NCBI GenBank assembly: GCA_016710985.1
Contig: JADJTX010000003.1
Coordinates: forward strand, 62,001 to 126,000
Source: Ignavibacteria bacterium
Lineage (GTDB): Bacteria; Bacteroidota; Ignavibacteria; Tepidaquicellales; Tepidaquicellaceae
Reading direction: 5' to 3'
DNA: 64,000 nucleotides
Below, in pieces: positions 36,791-46,057 of this stretch. Every line of letters begins with the position of its first letter. The first letter of the stretch is position 1. A program made the translations under genes and the position numbers. The notes beneath the pieces were generated by a model that was not told where the DNA came from, searched no databases, and was given only the letters and a program-made list of their open reading frames with translations.

Positions 36791-38106
36791 ATAAACTTGT
36801 GTATCCCCGCAGCTGCTGACTGGCCTTCTGCCACTGCATTCACAACTTCCACTCCGCCGTTATGCACATCTCCGCCTGCGAAATATTTCGGATTATTAGT
36901 CTGATAAGTTTCCGGATCCGTCATTACTCTTCCTTTATCATCAAGCTTTACCCCGGGTATGTTTTGTAAAATCGAAACCTGTTTGGACTGTCCTGTTGCT
37001 TTTATCACCATGTCACACTCTTCAGTAAACTCGCTTCCTTTTACAATTCCTATCTGTCCGTTTAATATGGCTGTCCTGATAAATTTAACCCCTTCTACTT
37101 TTCCATTGCCTATGATCTCCACAGGCAATACATTAAACAATCCTTCAACACCAACACTTTTAGCGAGATCGTACTCAAATTCATAAGCACCCATTTCTTC
37201 TTTAGAACGCCTGTAAGTAAGCAGTACTCTTTCAGCGCCCATTCTTGCAGACTCTGAAGCGGCATCCATTGCTGTATTTCCGGCACCGAGAACAATCACT
37301 TTTTTACCTACTTTTGTTTTATGTTTAGTGATCCTTAGTTCAGAAATAAATTCGACCGCACCTACACAATTATCTAACTCTTCACCTTTTATCTTTATAT
37401 ATGTTGTTTCTCCAAGGCCGATAGCAATGAATATTGCATCATGATCTTTTTCTAACTTTTCAAAATCATTCCGTGAAGCAACAGGTGAATGATATTTTAT
37501 TTTAAATTCAAACTGACCTTGCAAATAATCAATTTCATTTACTGCTTCTTCGTTTGTAATTTTGTAAGGGGCAACTCCGTACAGCGCCAAACCCGATGGC
37601 TTTTCCTTCGCTTCATAAATGACTACTTCATAACCAAGCTGTCTGAGCTCACAGGCACAGGAGATTCCTGCCGGACCGGCACCGATGACAGCAACTTTTT
37701 TACCGTTTGGGTTTCCTGTCTCATAAAATTTTTTATTTTCTCTGATCGCCTGTGTCGTAGCAAAACTCTGCAACCTTCCTATTTCGATCGGCTTTACTTC
37801 CTGCAGATTATAGACACATGCGCCTTCGCATAACACATCAGTCGGACAAACTTTTCCGCAGGTATTGCCGAAATAATTTGAATCATAAATAGTTTTTGCC
37901 GCACCTATCGTATTTCCGGAATTTATCTGACGTATAAAAAGCGGTATGTCAATGTGAGTCGGACAGGCATTCACACATGGCGCATCATAACAGAAAAGAC
38001 ATCTCGAGCTTTCATAATATGCCTGCGTATCATTCATCAGGGGTTTGATCTGAGAGAAGTTCCTTTCAAATTCTATCTCAGTGGTCGGATATTTGTAATC
38101 GCTCAT
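36772..38106 (-). CDS. preT: NAD(P)-binding dihydropyrimidine dehydrogenase subunit PreT
   Basis: 444 residues of the glutamate-synthase small-subunit type. The N-terminal double 4Fe-4S cluster region has CLFCYDAPCVNACPTHI and CGKVCPTDVLCEGACV. The FAD-binding motif is VAVIGAGPAGISCACEL (about 133-149). The NAD(P) motif is VIVLGAGNTAMDAASESA (about 265-282), and ETYQTNNPKYFAGGD comes late. PreT passes electrons from NAD(P)H to PreA for pyrimidine reduction. It is transcribed in the order amidohydrolase, preT, preA, with repeat-filled gaps. A role as a glutamate synthase beta subunit is less likely because preA is next. Confidence 0.93.
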   Translation of the reverse strand: MSDYKYPTTEIEFERNFSQIKPLMNDTQAYYESSRCLFCYDAPCVNACPTHIDIPLFIRQINSGNTIGAAKTIYDSNYFGNTCGKVCPTDVLCEGACVYNLQEVKPIEIGRLQSFATTQAIRENKKFYETGNPNGKKVAVIGAGPAGISCACELRQLGYEVVIYEAKEKPSGLALYGVAPYKITNEEAVNEIDYLQGQFEFKIKYHSPVASRNDFEKLEKDHDAIFIAIGLGETTYIKIKGEELDNCVGAVEFISELRITKHKTKVGKKVIVLGAGNTAMDAASESARMGAERVLLTYRRSKEEMGAYEFEYDLAKSVGVEGLFNVLPVEIIGNGKVEGVKFIRTAILNGQIGIVKGSEFTEECDMVIKATGQSKQVSILQNIPGVKLDDKGRVMTDPETYQTNNPKYFAGGDVHNGGVEVVNAVAEGQSAAAGIHKFISSLSL

Positions 38107-38400
38107 ATTATAGTATAGGTAGTGAGTATTAGGTATTGGGGATTGCGTATTGGGTAAATTTCCACCTGCTCAAAGATTTAATTTGATTCTTAATTGGTTT
38201 ATTAATCAGTACTTTTAATATGAAGGAAAAGATTTTAGTTGCAAGATAGATTTCTTTTACTAAATTCACTGGCTCTTACCTAACTCTGAGTTTCTTGTAT
38301 TCATTCATGATCCTATCATAATTTAAAAAATTTCTGTGACAAATATAACAACTCAATACCCAATACTCAATACTCATTACTCAATACTCAATACTCATTA
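38107..38400. repeat. Spacer with GTATTGGG and ACTCAAT heptamer-type repeats
   Basis: About 38110-38157 carries GTATTGGG-like words. About 38345-38400 carries ACTCAATACCCAATACTCAA-type heptamers that run into the stop of the amidohydrolase. The middle holds no gene. Confidence 0.7.
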
Positions 38401-39267
38401 CTAAAGCTCCGTCAGCTTCTCATACGTCTCGGGTCTTCTGTCTCTGAAGAAATGCCACGTTGAACGTACTTCTTCGATCATATCGAGATCAAATTCGGCG
38501 ACGAGCAACTCATCTTTATCTTCTGATGCCTGTGCAAATATCTGACCGCGTGGATCTACGAAATATGATGAACCGTAAAACTTTCCGAGATTCCAGGGTT
38601 TCTCAACTCCGACCCTGTTTATGCATCCCATGAAGTATCCGTTAGCTGCCGCGTGTGCCGGCTGTTCCAGCTGCCATAGATATTGTGAAAGACCTGAAAC
38701 TGTAGCAGACGGATTATAAACTATTTCAGCTCCGTTTAATCCGAGAATTCTTGCACCTTCAGGGAAATGCCTGTCATAGCAAATATAAACTCCTACCCTG
38801 CAATACTTTGTCTGGAAAACAGGATAGCCGAGATTCCCGGGTTTGAAAAAGAATTTTTCCCAGAAACCGGAAGTGTGTGGTATATGATTTTTTCTGTACT
38901 TGCCAAGATATGTTCCGTCAGCATCTATGACAGCGGCAGTATTGTATAAGACACCTGCCTGCTCTTTTTCATAGATCGGAACGATCATTACCATGTTATA
39001 TTTTTTCGCATACATCTGCATTTTTTCTATTGTCGGACCCGGAATTGATTCGGCTGATTCATACCAGTTCTTATCCTGTCCCGGACAGAAATACGGTGTA
39101 TTGAAAATTTCCTGCAGACATAGAATCTGAACACCTTTCTTTCCCGCATCTTCAATGAACGGAATATGTTTATCCACCATTGCATCTATTATTTCCCGGA
39201 TCGTGCCTTCACCCTCAGTCTTCGGAAGACTCATTTGAATTAAACCTGATTTGATTATTCTCGGCAT
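38401..39267 (-). CDS. Nitrilase-superfamily amidohydrolase, beta-ureidopropionase-like
   Basis: 288 residues with the Glu-Lys-Cys catalytic triad: LCLQEIFNTPYFCP (Glu near 54), GKYRKNHIPHTSGFWEKFFF (Lys near 128), and VGVYICYDRHFPEGARIL (Cys near 161). The segment GFWEKFFFKPGN and the overall layout match N-carbamoyl-beta-alanine amidohydrolase, the third step of reductive pyrimidine degradation. The neighbours PreT and PreA supply the first step, which supports this role. An N-carbamoylputrescine amidase is the main alternative. The middle enzyme (dihydropyrimidinase) is not in the window. Confidence 0.88.
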   Translation of the reverse strand: MPRIIKSGLIQMSLPKTEGEGTIREIIDAMVDKHIPFIEDAGKKGVQILCLQEIFNTPYFCPGQDKNWYESAESIPGPTIEKMQMYAKKYNMVMIVPIYEKEQAGVLYNTAAVIDADGTYLGKYRKNHIPHTSGFWEKFFFKPGNLGYPVFQTKYCRVGVYICYDRHFPEGARILGLNGAEIVYNPSATVSGLSQYLWQLEQPAHAAANGYFMGCINRVGVEKPWNLGKFYGSSYFVDPRGQIFAQASEDKDELLVAEFDLDMIEEVRSTWHFFRDRRPETYEKLTEL

Positions 39268-39302
39268 TGTATAATTTTAGTTTATATAATAAGTATTATT
39301 AA

Positions 39303-39342
39303 CGGCAATTATACAGATCATCTGATCTGTAACTCATTGCCG
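39303..39342. other. Long hairpin upstream of the amidohydrolase gene
   Basis: CGGCAAT pairs with ATTGCCG around an inner perfect stem ACAGATCA / TGATCTGT. It lies between the protease stop and the amidohydrolase start on the same strand. It could be a terminator for upstream transcription or an operator in the amidohydrolase leader. There is no clear T run. Confidence 0.5.
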
Positions 39343-39425
39343 GAATTTAAACAGAGAGTATTACATTTTAAAAACAGCTGAATTATAAAATCATAAATTA
39401 TAACCGGTTAAAAAAATCATCCTGT

Positions 39426-41204
39426 TCAATAAATTAACATCATCTTCTTCGTATCTATTAATGCACCGTTTACAATCAATGAATAAAAATAAACACCGCT
39501 GCTTATATTCGGATTTGTATAAGAGATCTGACCACTTCCGACAGTAAAGAACTTATTATCAAGAGGTCTGTCGATTTCTTTTCCCGTCACATCATAAATT
39601 ATCAAACTTACATTCGCGCTTTTATTCAGATTGAATCTTAAAACAGTAGTCGGATTAAACGGATTCGGAAAATTTTGAAGCAGCTGATAATCAGCCGGGT
39701 AAGATGTGTTCTCATTGACAGCATTCTGAACTGCCAGTAACGCGTTTATTGTCCCCCACCCTCTTAAGTTATTCGGTGCAAAACTGCTGTCAGCTGTATT
39801 CCTTAATATGTTTCTAACGTCTATAGGTGATAAATTCGGATTGGCAGAAAGCATTAAAGCGCATACTCCGGCTACCATCGGACACGCTATTGAAGTTCCG
39901 GTAACAGCATTGGTATATCCGGTATTTCCGGCACCCCATCGGGCAGAATAATTAAATGATCCCATTGCCATTACGTCAGGTTTTATTCTTCCGTCTGCAG
40001 TTGGACCAACTGAAGAATAAGATGCGCGCACTTTAAGTGATGTAAGCGCGCCAACGGTGATCACACTGTCTCCGTCAGCCGGAGCAGCCAGCGTATTGTG
40101 AGTTGCATTATATCCGGCATTTCCGGAAGATATTACAACTACTATTCCTTTACTTACAGCAATGTCTGCGGCTCTGGTGATCAGAGGTGTATTTCCGTCC
40201 ATGGAAGCCCAGCTGTAAGAAGGATAAGGATCATCGAACACTACGTATCCCAAAGAGCTCGTTATGATATCAGCGCCGAGACTGTCTGCCCATTCGGCTG
40301 CGGCGATCCAGTTATCTTCTTCCAGAGGTGTTTCGCTTTCTGAATTTTCTGTCTTTGCCAGAATAAATCTTGAGTTGTATGCCGGTGACACAAGCGACCC
40401 CGGAGCATAACCGCAAACTAAAGAAAGTGTTATAGTTCCGTGCCTGCCGTCTCCCATCCTCCCCGATCCGTTTGCTACTATCGTATCACCGTTGACAAAA
40501 TCATAAGTCCTTATTCCTTTTTGTCTTATCAGTGAAAAACAAGGATGCTGTAAATTATCAAACCCCGCATCTAATGATGCTATCAAAACTTCTTCACCGT
40601 TATATCCGCGGTCATGAACGGGAGGTACATTAATGATATTCGACTGGTTTAATGATGGACCGTAATCAATTTCACTGACGTAATCCGACTGCAAATTTTC
40701 GTGTGTCCGGGAAATGTCAGTACCGCTTTCTGTTAACGCTTCATCGTTTTTAAAATATTTTTTTACGAGATCTATATTTTTTATGAATTCATTACCGGCA
40801 ACAGCTTCAAGCTGCATCCTGTCAGCATAACAGGAGACTGCATTAAGCCATTTTGACTTATGTCTTATCTGTATTCCGGCTGACTTAATTTCATTAATAT
40901 AATGGGAATAAACCGGTATGTCCCTTTCATCGAATAAATTTTCGCTCTTTATTCTTTTGAATCTTCTGTCTATTGATTCTTTTGTCAGAAAAGTATTCGG
41001 GATGGATAATCTATCAACGGCATCCGGACCTTTATCATTAAAGAAAATCCAGACCAGTGCTTTCTCTCCGGAATTCTGAAAACTCGTCTTTTGAGATAAC
41101 TGATAACTGAATTTTGAATTAATACCAGAGCTTGTAAAACTGCTTAAGAAAATAGCAGCGGTTAATAAAACCGAATAGCTTAAGATTTTATTTGAGTGTT
41201 TCAT
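39426..41204 (-). CDS. Secreted subtilisin-like (S8) serine protease, T9SS cargo
   Basis: 592 residues with a signal peptide (about 1-27). Residues about 40-175 are a propeptide-like region (KALVWIFFNDKGPD...). The S8 domain at about 200-490 has the Asp in ASLDAGFDNLQHP, the His in GDGRHGTITLSLV, the oxyanion region ISSGNAGYNATHNT and the Ser in GTSIACPMVAGV. The T9SS sorting domain is at about 505-592 (LLQNFPNPFNPTTVLRFNL). The full catalytic triad is present, so it should be active at or beyond the cell surface. It is a close paralogue of 43251-45063, with the shared block TENSESETPLEEDNWIAAAE. Confidence 0.94.
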   Translation of the reverse strand: MKHSNKILSYSVLLTAAIFLSSFTSSGINSKFSYQLSQKTSFQNSGEKALVWIFFNDKGPDAVDRLSIPNTFLTKESIDRRFKRIKSENLFDERDIPVYSHYINEIKSAGIQIRHKSKWLNAVSCYADRMQLEAVAGNEFIKNIDLVKKYFKNDEALTESGTDISRTHENLQSDYVSEIDYGPSLNQSNIINVPPVHDRGYNGEEVLIASLDAGFDNLQHPCFSLIRQKGIRTYDFVNGDTIVANGSGRMGDGRHGTITLSLVCGYAPGSLVSPAYNSRFILAKTENSESETPLEEDNWIAAAEWADSLGADIITSSLGYVVFDDPYPSYSWASMDGNTPLITRAADIAVSKGIVVVISSGNAGYNATHNTLAAPADGDSVITVGALTSLKVRASYSSVGPTADGRIKPDVMAMGSFNYSARWGAGNTGYTNAVTGTSIACPMVAGVCALMLSANPNLSPIDVRNILRNTADSSFAPNNLRGWGTINALLAVQNAVNENTSYPADYQLLQNFPNPFNPTTVLRFNLNKSANVSLIIYDVTGKEIDRPLDNKFFTVGSGQISYTNPNISSGVYFYSLIVNGALIDTKKMMLIY

Positions 41205-41319
41205 ATTGCTGAAAATTAAGTTTTATAAATCGTCTATAAATTTATATTTAAAGGGAATTATGAACAAATATGTTTAGCTAAATCTAAACTCTTTGATTTT
41301 TAAAATCAATACCTATTAC

Positions 41320-41471
41320 AATTTGGGATTTGGAATTTCGGATTTGGGATTTAAATGGAGATCGTGAATCGTCAATGGTCAATCGTCAATCGTTAATCGT
41401 CAATCGTGAATCGTCAATCGTGTATGGTAAATAATACCCAATACTCAATACTCAATACCCAATACCCAATA
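41320..41471. repeat. Heptamer tandem repeats (GTCAATC, CAATACC)
   Basis: TTTGGGATTTGGAATTTCGG-type words, then about eight GTCAATC/GTGAATC units (about 41368-41425), then CAATACT/CAATACC units (about 41435-41471). They run into the stop of the serine hydrolase gene. Confidence 0.85.
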
Positions 41472-42920
41472 CTATTTCAACAGCAGCATTCTTTTTGTCC
41501 CTGTAAATCCGCCTGCATTCAATATATAAAAATAAATTCCGCTTGTCAGGTGTGATGCGTCAAAATTATATTGATATGTACCGGGATTCAAGTTGGCATC
41601 TATTAACTCTGATACTTCTTTTCCCAGTATATCATAGACTTTAAGTGATACAAATCCCGCTTGTGATATTCCGAACTCCAGATTGGTGACAGGATTAAAC
41701 GGATTAGGATAATTTTGTGACAGGGAATATTTCTCAGGGATGACAGTAGAAATATTTTTAATATTTACAGTGTGAACAGGATTAAGAAGCCTGAGAATAT
41801 TTATTCCTATCGCATCCACATCTTTACTTGAATTTGAGAGTACCATTACACCTGTATTAGTCGAGTCCTGAAAACAAATAAAGGAAGAATAGCCGTCACC
41901 TCCTCCGTCTTTCCATATATATTTCGGACCGTGAACGCCTTTGAGATAATCCATCTGCCATGCCAGTCCAACCCACGAGTGACCGTTATAAGAAGTTGTT
42001 CTCTCTTTATGCAAAGTATCAAGCAGCAGGTTAAGGGTTGTATTTTTTAATCCCATGTTCCATTCGAGATAGTTCATCATGTCATGCATCGAGGTAAAAT
42101 TTCCGCCTGCGCCCCAGAAGCCTTCGGAAGTTACCATTGCAAAAGGAACAGAATCTCCTTTTTCATAGCCAACTGCTAGACGCGAAAGCTGGTTTGCATT
42201 GTAATGAACTCTTGTATCCGGCATATCCAGTGAATCACAGAATATTTTTATCTGCATTGAGTCATAAGCCTCAGAGCTGATTCTTCCAAGAACATATCCG
42301 AGTGTTCCAAAACCTGTATTTGAATAAAGCCAGTGTGTACCGGGCTTATATGAAAGTGGTCTCATTTCGTAAGACGGCAGATCGCTGCTGAGATATTCAA
42401 GTAATCTTGCATATGTGTAGTGCGGAGGTGAAACAAAATTTCTTGGCGCATCAGGGATTGAACCGTGATGAGTTGCAAGGTCAAGTAATGAAATTCTAAC
42501 TGTGTCTGTACTGCCTGAATCAGGAAGCCAGTACGGGAGTTTTTGTCCCGCAGGAAAATATTTGTTAATAGGGTCATTCAGCCTGACATTAACCGGATCA
42601 TGAATGACATAATATGCAAGAATGGTTGCAGTAAGCGTCTTGCCGATGGATGCAAGCTTGAACAACGTAATGGAATCCGGCCTGATCCCGCTGCCTTTTC
42701 TTACTTCACCGTAATAATAAATTTCCTTTACAGGAGGATCATTAGTGTTAACACCTTTTCTGAAAACCCCGATCACAAGTCCTGCATTCAATGTATCTGA
42801 AATATATACATTAGCTATAGAATCAATCTTCATACGAAGAGTGTCATTGCTCTGTGAAAAAGATACTTTACTCAGAAAAGTAATATTGATGATAATTATA
42901 AGGAAGAGTATTTTTTTCAT
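41472..42920 (-). CDS. Secreted beta-lactamase-like serine hydrolase, T9SS cargo
   Basis: About 482 residues from the ATG at 42920. An upstream in-frame start would add ten residues before the signal peptide MKKILFLIIIINITFLSKVS. The beta-lactamase class C / penicillin-binding-like domain has LFKLASIGKTLTATIL (Ser-x-x-Lys), a YSNTGFGTLGYVLG block with the YxN motif, and a late WKDGGGDGYSSFI in place of the KTG box. These enzymes hydrolyse esters or peptides outside the cell. The T9SS sorting domain begins at about 395 (LSQNYPNPFNPVTNLEFGI). It lies between two subtilisin-like proteases, all exported by the same route. Confidence 0.92.
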   Translation of the reverse strand: MKKILFLIIIINITFLSKVSFSQSNDTLRMKIDSIANVYISDTLNAGLVIGVFRKGVNTNDPPVKEIYYYGEVRKGSGIRPDSITLFKLASIGKTLTATILAYYVIHDPVNVRLNDPINKYFPAGQKLPYWLPDSGSTDTVRISLLDLATHHGSIPDAPRNFVSPPHYTYARLLEYLSSDLPSYEMRPLSYKPGTHWLYSNTGFGTLGYVLGRISSEAYDSMQIKIFCDSLDMPDTRVHYNANQLSRLAVGYEKGDSVPFAMVTSEGFWGAGGNFTSMHDMMNYLEWNMGLKNTTLNLLLDTLHKERTTSYNGHSWVGLAWQMDYLKGVHGPKYIWKDGGGDGYSSFICFQDSTNTGVMVLSNSSKDVDAIGINILRLLNPVHTVNIKNISTVIPEKYSLSQNYPNPFNPVTNLEFGISQAGFVSLKVYDILGKEVSELIDANLNPGTYQYNFDASHLTSGIYFYILNAGGFTGTKRMLLLK

Positions 42921-43021
42921 AACGTAAATTAATTTAGAAAATTCATCCATAAGCTAAACCCTTTGCCTTTCAAAATCAATTCTGTTTATGTTTTTGAATT
43001 CTAAATTTTTCATTAAGTAAA

Positions 43022-43060
43022 TAGCCTGCCACGAATTTCACGAATGATCCGAATTAATTA
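43022..43060. repeat. Fragment of the CACGAATTTCACGAATGATC repeat family
   Basis: GCCACGAATTTCACGAATGA, then TCCGAATTAATTAAG, matches one arm of the elements at 51421, 53740, 55350 and 60555. The remaining free space in 42921-43250 holds only this, a terminator and a tandem repeat. Confidence 0.65.
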
Positions 43061-43124
43061 AGATGGATTTAGGAGGTTGATGGAAAGAAATGAAGTTTCA
43101 TTTTACAATTGCTGTCCGTTAAAG

Positions 43125-43155
43125 AAAAAGCCGGAAGATCTCTCACCCGGCTTTT
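43125..43155 (-). terminator. Rho-independent terminator
   Basis: AAAAAGCCGG and CCCGGCTTTT arms around an 11-base loop, downstream of the minus-strand protease gene. Symmetric runs suggest bidirectional action. Confidence 0.8.
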
Positions 43156-43159
43156 AACA

Positions 43160-43250
43160 CTCCATACACTCCATACACTCAACACACTCAACACACTCTA
43201 CACACTCTCAACACACTCTACACACTCAACACACTCTATACACTCTAAAC
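43160..43250. repeat. Tandem repeat of ACACTC words
   Basis: About ten units based on ACACTC(C/A/T)A(T/A)AC, such as CATACACTCAACACACTCTA. They are the reverse complement of the words at 21166-21216. They run up to the stop of the protease. Confidence 0.8.
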
Positions 43251-45063
43251 CTATTTCAACAGCAGCATTCTTTTTGTCCCTATAAAATTTCCGTCCGCTA
43301 TTAACGAATAAAAGTATACTCCGCTTGATAAATTACTTCCGTTAAAATCAACAGAATAACTGCCTGCATTCTGCCGTTCATTTACCAATGTTGATACTTC
43401 GCTTCCTAAAATATTATAGATCTTAATACTGACGTTGCTGTTCGCTTTCAAAGAATAACTAATGACAGTCGATGGATTAAACGGATTTGGAATATTCTGA
43501 CTTAATTCATATCCCTTTATAATTGAAGCGTGGCTGTTGCCGTTAATTGAAGTAAGATTTTTTGCAAGCTTAACTGCTTCCCATGTATTTATTAAACCCC
43601 ATCCTCGTCTTCTGCTCGGCGCAAATGAGCTGTCTGCTGTTTGTGTAAGGAGCTGTCTTACCTGCATTGGTGTAAGATTGTAATTAGCAGAAAGTATGAT
43701 CGCGCACGCGCCTGCTGTCATTGGACACGAGAATGATGTTCCGCTTCCTGATGAATAACCCGTGCTGCCGGCTCCTGACTGTGCAACTACATTACCGTTT
43801 CCCAATGCGCATACATCGGGTTTTATTCTTCCGTCAACACTCAAGCCAACAGATGAAAATGAGGAACGCTGCTTGTTTGAATTAACGGAACCTACGCAAA
43901 TAACACTGTCACCGTCTGAAGGTGCTCCGAGCGTATTATGAGTCGAGTGAAATCCTTCGTTACCTGCTGAGTTACATACTATAATTCCTTTGTTGACAGC
44001 AAGGTCAGCCCCGATCGTAATTATGCAGCTGTCACCGTTCATCCATGTCCAGTCATATGAACGGACAGAGCCCTCGTCCATTCCGATGTATCCGAGCGAA
44101 CTTGTTATTATATCAGCGCCGAGACTGTCAGCCCATTCCGCTGCTGCTATCCAGTTGTCTTCTTCAAGAGGTGTCTCACTGTCTGTATTTTCTGTCTTTG
44201 CTAAAATATAACGCGATCTGAATGCAGGTGAAATTAAGTTGCCCGGTCTGTAACCTCCTACTAAAGAAAGAGTCGCAGTTCCGTGTGAACCCTCGCCCAT
44301 CTGTCCGAATTCATCAGCAACATTAGTATCGTGATTTACAAAATCATAAGTCCGCAATCCTCTTGCTCTTATCGAATCAAATGACGGATGCTCAAGATTA
44401 TCAAATCCCGCATCGAAAGAAGCGATTAAAACTCCCTGACCTTTATAGCCGCTGTCGTGAGCCGTTGGTGCATTGATCAGTTCCATTTGTGAAAGAGAGC
44501 TTCCGTAATTAAGAACATAATCAGTATTGTCATTTCCGGCGTTATTGTCTTCTTCAACAATGCTGCCGGATTTTTTCAGTTCAATGTCATCTGCGCTTTT
44601 TTTAAACTTCATTACGACATCAACTCTTTTCACATAGTCATTATTGATGATCTGTTCGATCTGAACTTTTGTAGCGTAGCACGAAACCCTGTTAAACCAT
44701 TTGGACTTATTTTTTATTTCAATACCGGAATTTTTCAGAGCGGAAATATATACATTGTTCAAGGGTAAGTCTGTAACATCGACTAAAGCATTAGCCGGTT
44801 TGACTTTCTTTCTCCTGTCGATTGCCTTTTGCGTGAGATACAATTCAGGATGAGAAAGCATATAGTTCACGTTGGTACCTTTATCGGAGAGGTCGATCCA
44901 TACGAGCATCTTTTCGTCATTTGATCTTACATTCATCTCAGACAAAAGATTTTTTGCCGAGCTTATGCTGATTGCTGAAATTATTGCTGCCGAGAAGCGT
45001 AAACAATGTGAAGAAAGAAAATATTGAAAATAAAGTCAGGGAAAACGATTTCTTGATGTTCAT
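43251..45063 (-). CDS. Secreted subtilisin-like (S8) serine protease, T9SS cargo, one frame break
   Basis: An ATG at 45063 starts a signal peptide (MNIKKSFSLTLFSIFSFF) that stops at about 44937. The main frame (43251-44945) takes over at an A run near 44955, giving about 604 residues. The S8 domain has the Asp in ASFDAGFDNLEHP, the His in GEGSHGTATLSLVGG, the oxyanion region NSAGNEGFHSTHNT and the Ser in GTSFSCPMTAGA. The T9SS sorting domain begins at about 510 (LSQNIPNPFNPSTVISYSL). It is a paralogue of 39426-41204, with about the same length and domain order. A likely surface or extracellular protease. Confidence 0.88.
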
Positions 45064-45168
45064 TTGAGGATGGAAAAGTAGTTTATTTGGGAAAAAATTT
45101 GTTTGGTAAAATTAACTATTTTAGAATTAAGATTCTAAACTTAATTAAATGGTTAAAAATTTCGCTGG

Positions 45169-45366
45169 GTACACGACAAAATAGAACACGGATAACACGG
45201 ATTAAGCGGAAAAATAGCGGATTTTTTTTGTTTGTTCCAAAAATCACTCATAATCAAAACTATAGAGCAAATTATTTTCGCAAAATTTCTTCAAAAACAT
45301 TCTTAATTATCCGTGAAGATCAGTTGCATCCGCGTCATCCGTGTTCCAATAATTTTTGTCGTGTAC
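45169..45366. repeat. 198-bp inverted-repeat element with GTACACGACAAAA ends
   Basis: The left end reads GTACACGACAAAATAGAACA, followed by CGGATAACACGG. The right end is the imperfect complement ending TTTTTGTCGTGTAC. The arms are interrupted, with ATCCGTG words inside. No coding capacity is supported. It is a MITE-like or stem-loop element ahead of the first 21-bp array. Confidence 0.8.
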
Positions 45367-45465
45367 TAAGAAAATTTCGATGATTACATGCATTTGCATC
45401 AGGACGAAAGTCCTGAATACCTTTGTAATTTCTGAATTATCTAAATTAGTGACCTGACTATCAGG

Positions 45466-45725
45466 GTTGATGGAAGAGTTATCAACGTTGATGGAAGAGT
45501 TATCAACGTTGATGGAAGAGTTATCAACGTTGATGGAAGAGTTATCAACGTTGATGGAAGAGTTATCAGGGTTGATGGAAGAGTTATCAACGTTGATGGA
45601 AGAGTTATCAACGTTGATGGAAGAGTTATCAACGTTGATGGAAGAGTTATCAAGGTTGATGGAAGAGTTATCAACGTTGATGGAAGACGTGATGGAAGAG
45701 GCTATCAGGGTTGATGGAAGAGGTA
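45466..45725 (+). repeat. 21-bp tandem array A (ten full copies plus degenerate ends)
   Basis: Ten consecutive 21-bp units, each holding TGGAAGAGTTATCA; most adjoining copies join as the perfect 12-bp palindrome ATCAACGTTGAT. Variants change the junction to ATCAGGGTTGAT or ATCAAGGTTGAT. The period is three codons times seven, so both strands stay open: the plus strand would read MEELSTL repeats and the minus strand DNSSINV repeats. There is no start or domain context that makes either a convincing gene. I treat it as non-coding unless expression is shown. The stretch 45726-46057 shows nothing further. Confidence 0.92.
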
Positions 45726-46057
45726 AAAGTGTAAAATTGTGCAATAATCAGACAATTTCTGAAATAACTCTTGAAATGAATAACCCCGGCAATAATTCCG
45801 TGTCCGCAGGCATCAAAAAACGCGGCAACAAAAAATGGTTTTGAAAATTTCTTTTCAGATAAGCATTACATTGTCAATGGTCTACAGGAGGGGTCCGAGG
45901 TAGTGCAACATGACAGCAAAATATTTCCAAAACCTGACACGGATCAAACTATATGAATATGTGATTCTGTAATTTTATTGCGTGCTAAATTAGAGATAAA
46001 CTTCTTTGATTCTTAATGTGAAATGATGTAAGTTTACTTAAATAAAATTTAAGCGAT

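Noticed and set aside
45466..45725. Replication origin with DnaA boxes or iterons
   Set aside because: GTTATCAAC resembles a DnaA box only loosely, and no dnaA, dnaN or rep gene is present.
45307..45844. Open frames through array A on both strands (MEELSTL and DNSSINV repeats)
   Set aside because: The 21-bp unit has no stop in several frames, so openness is automatic. There is no signal peptide, start context or non-repeat domain.
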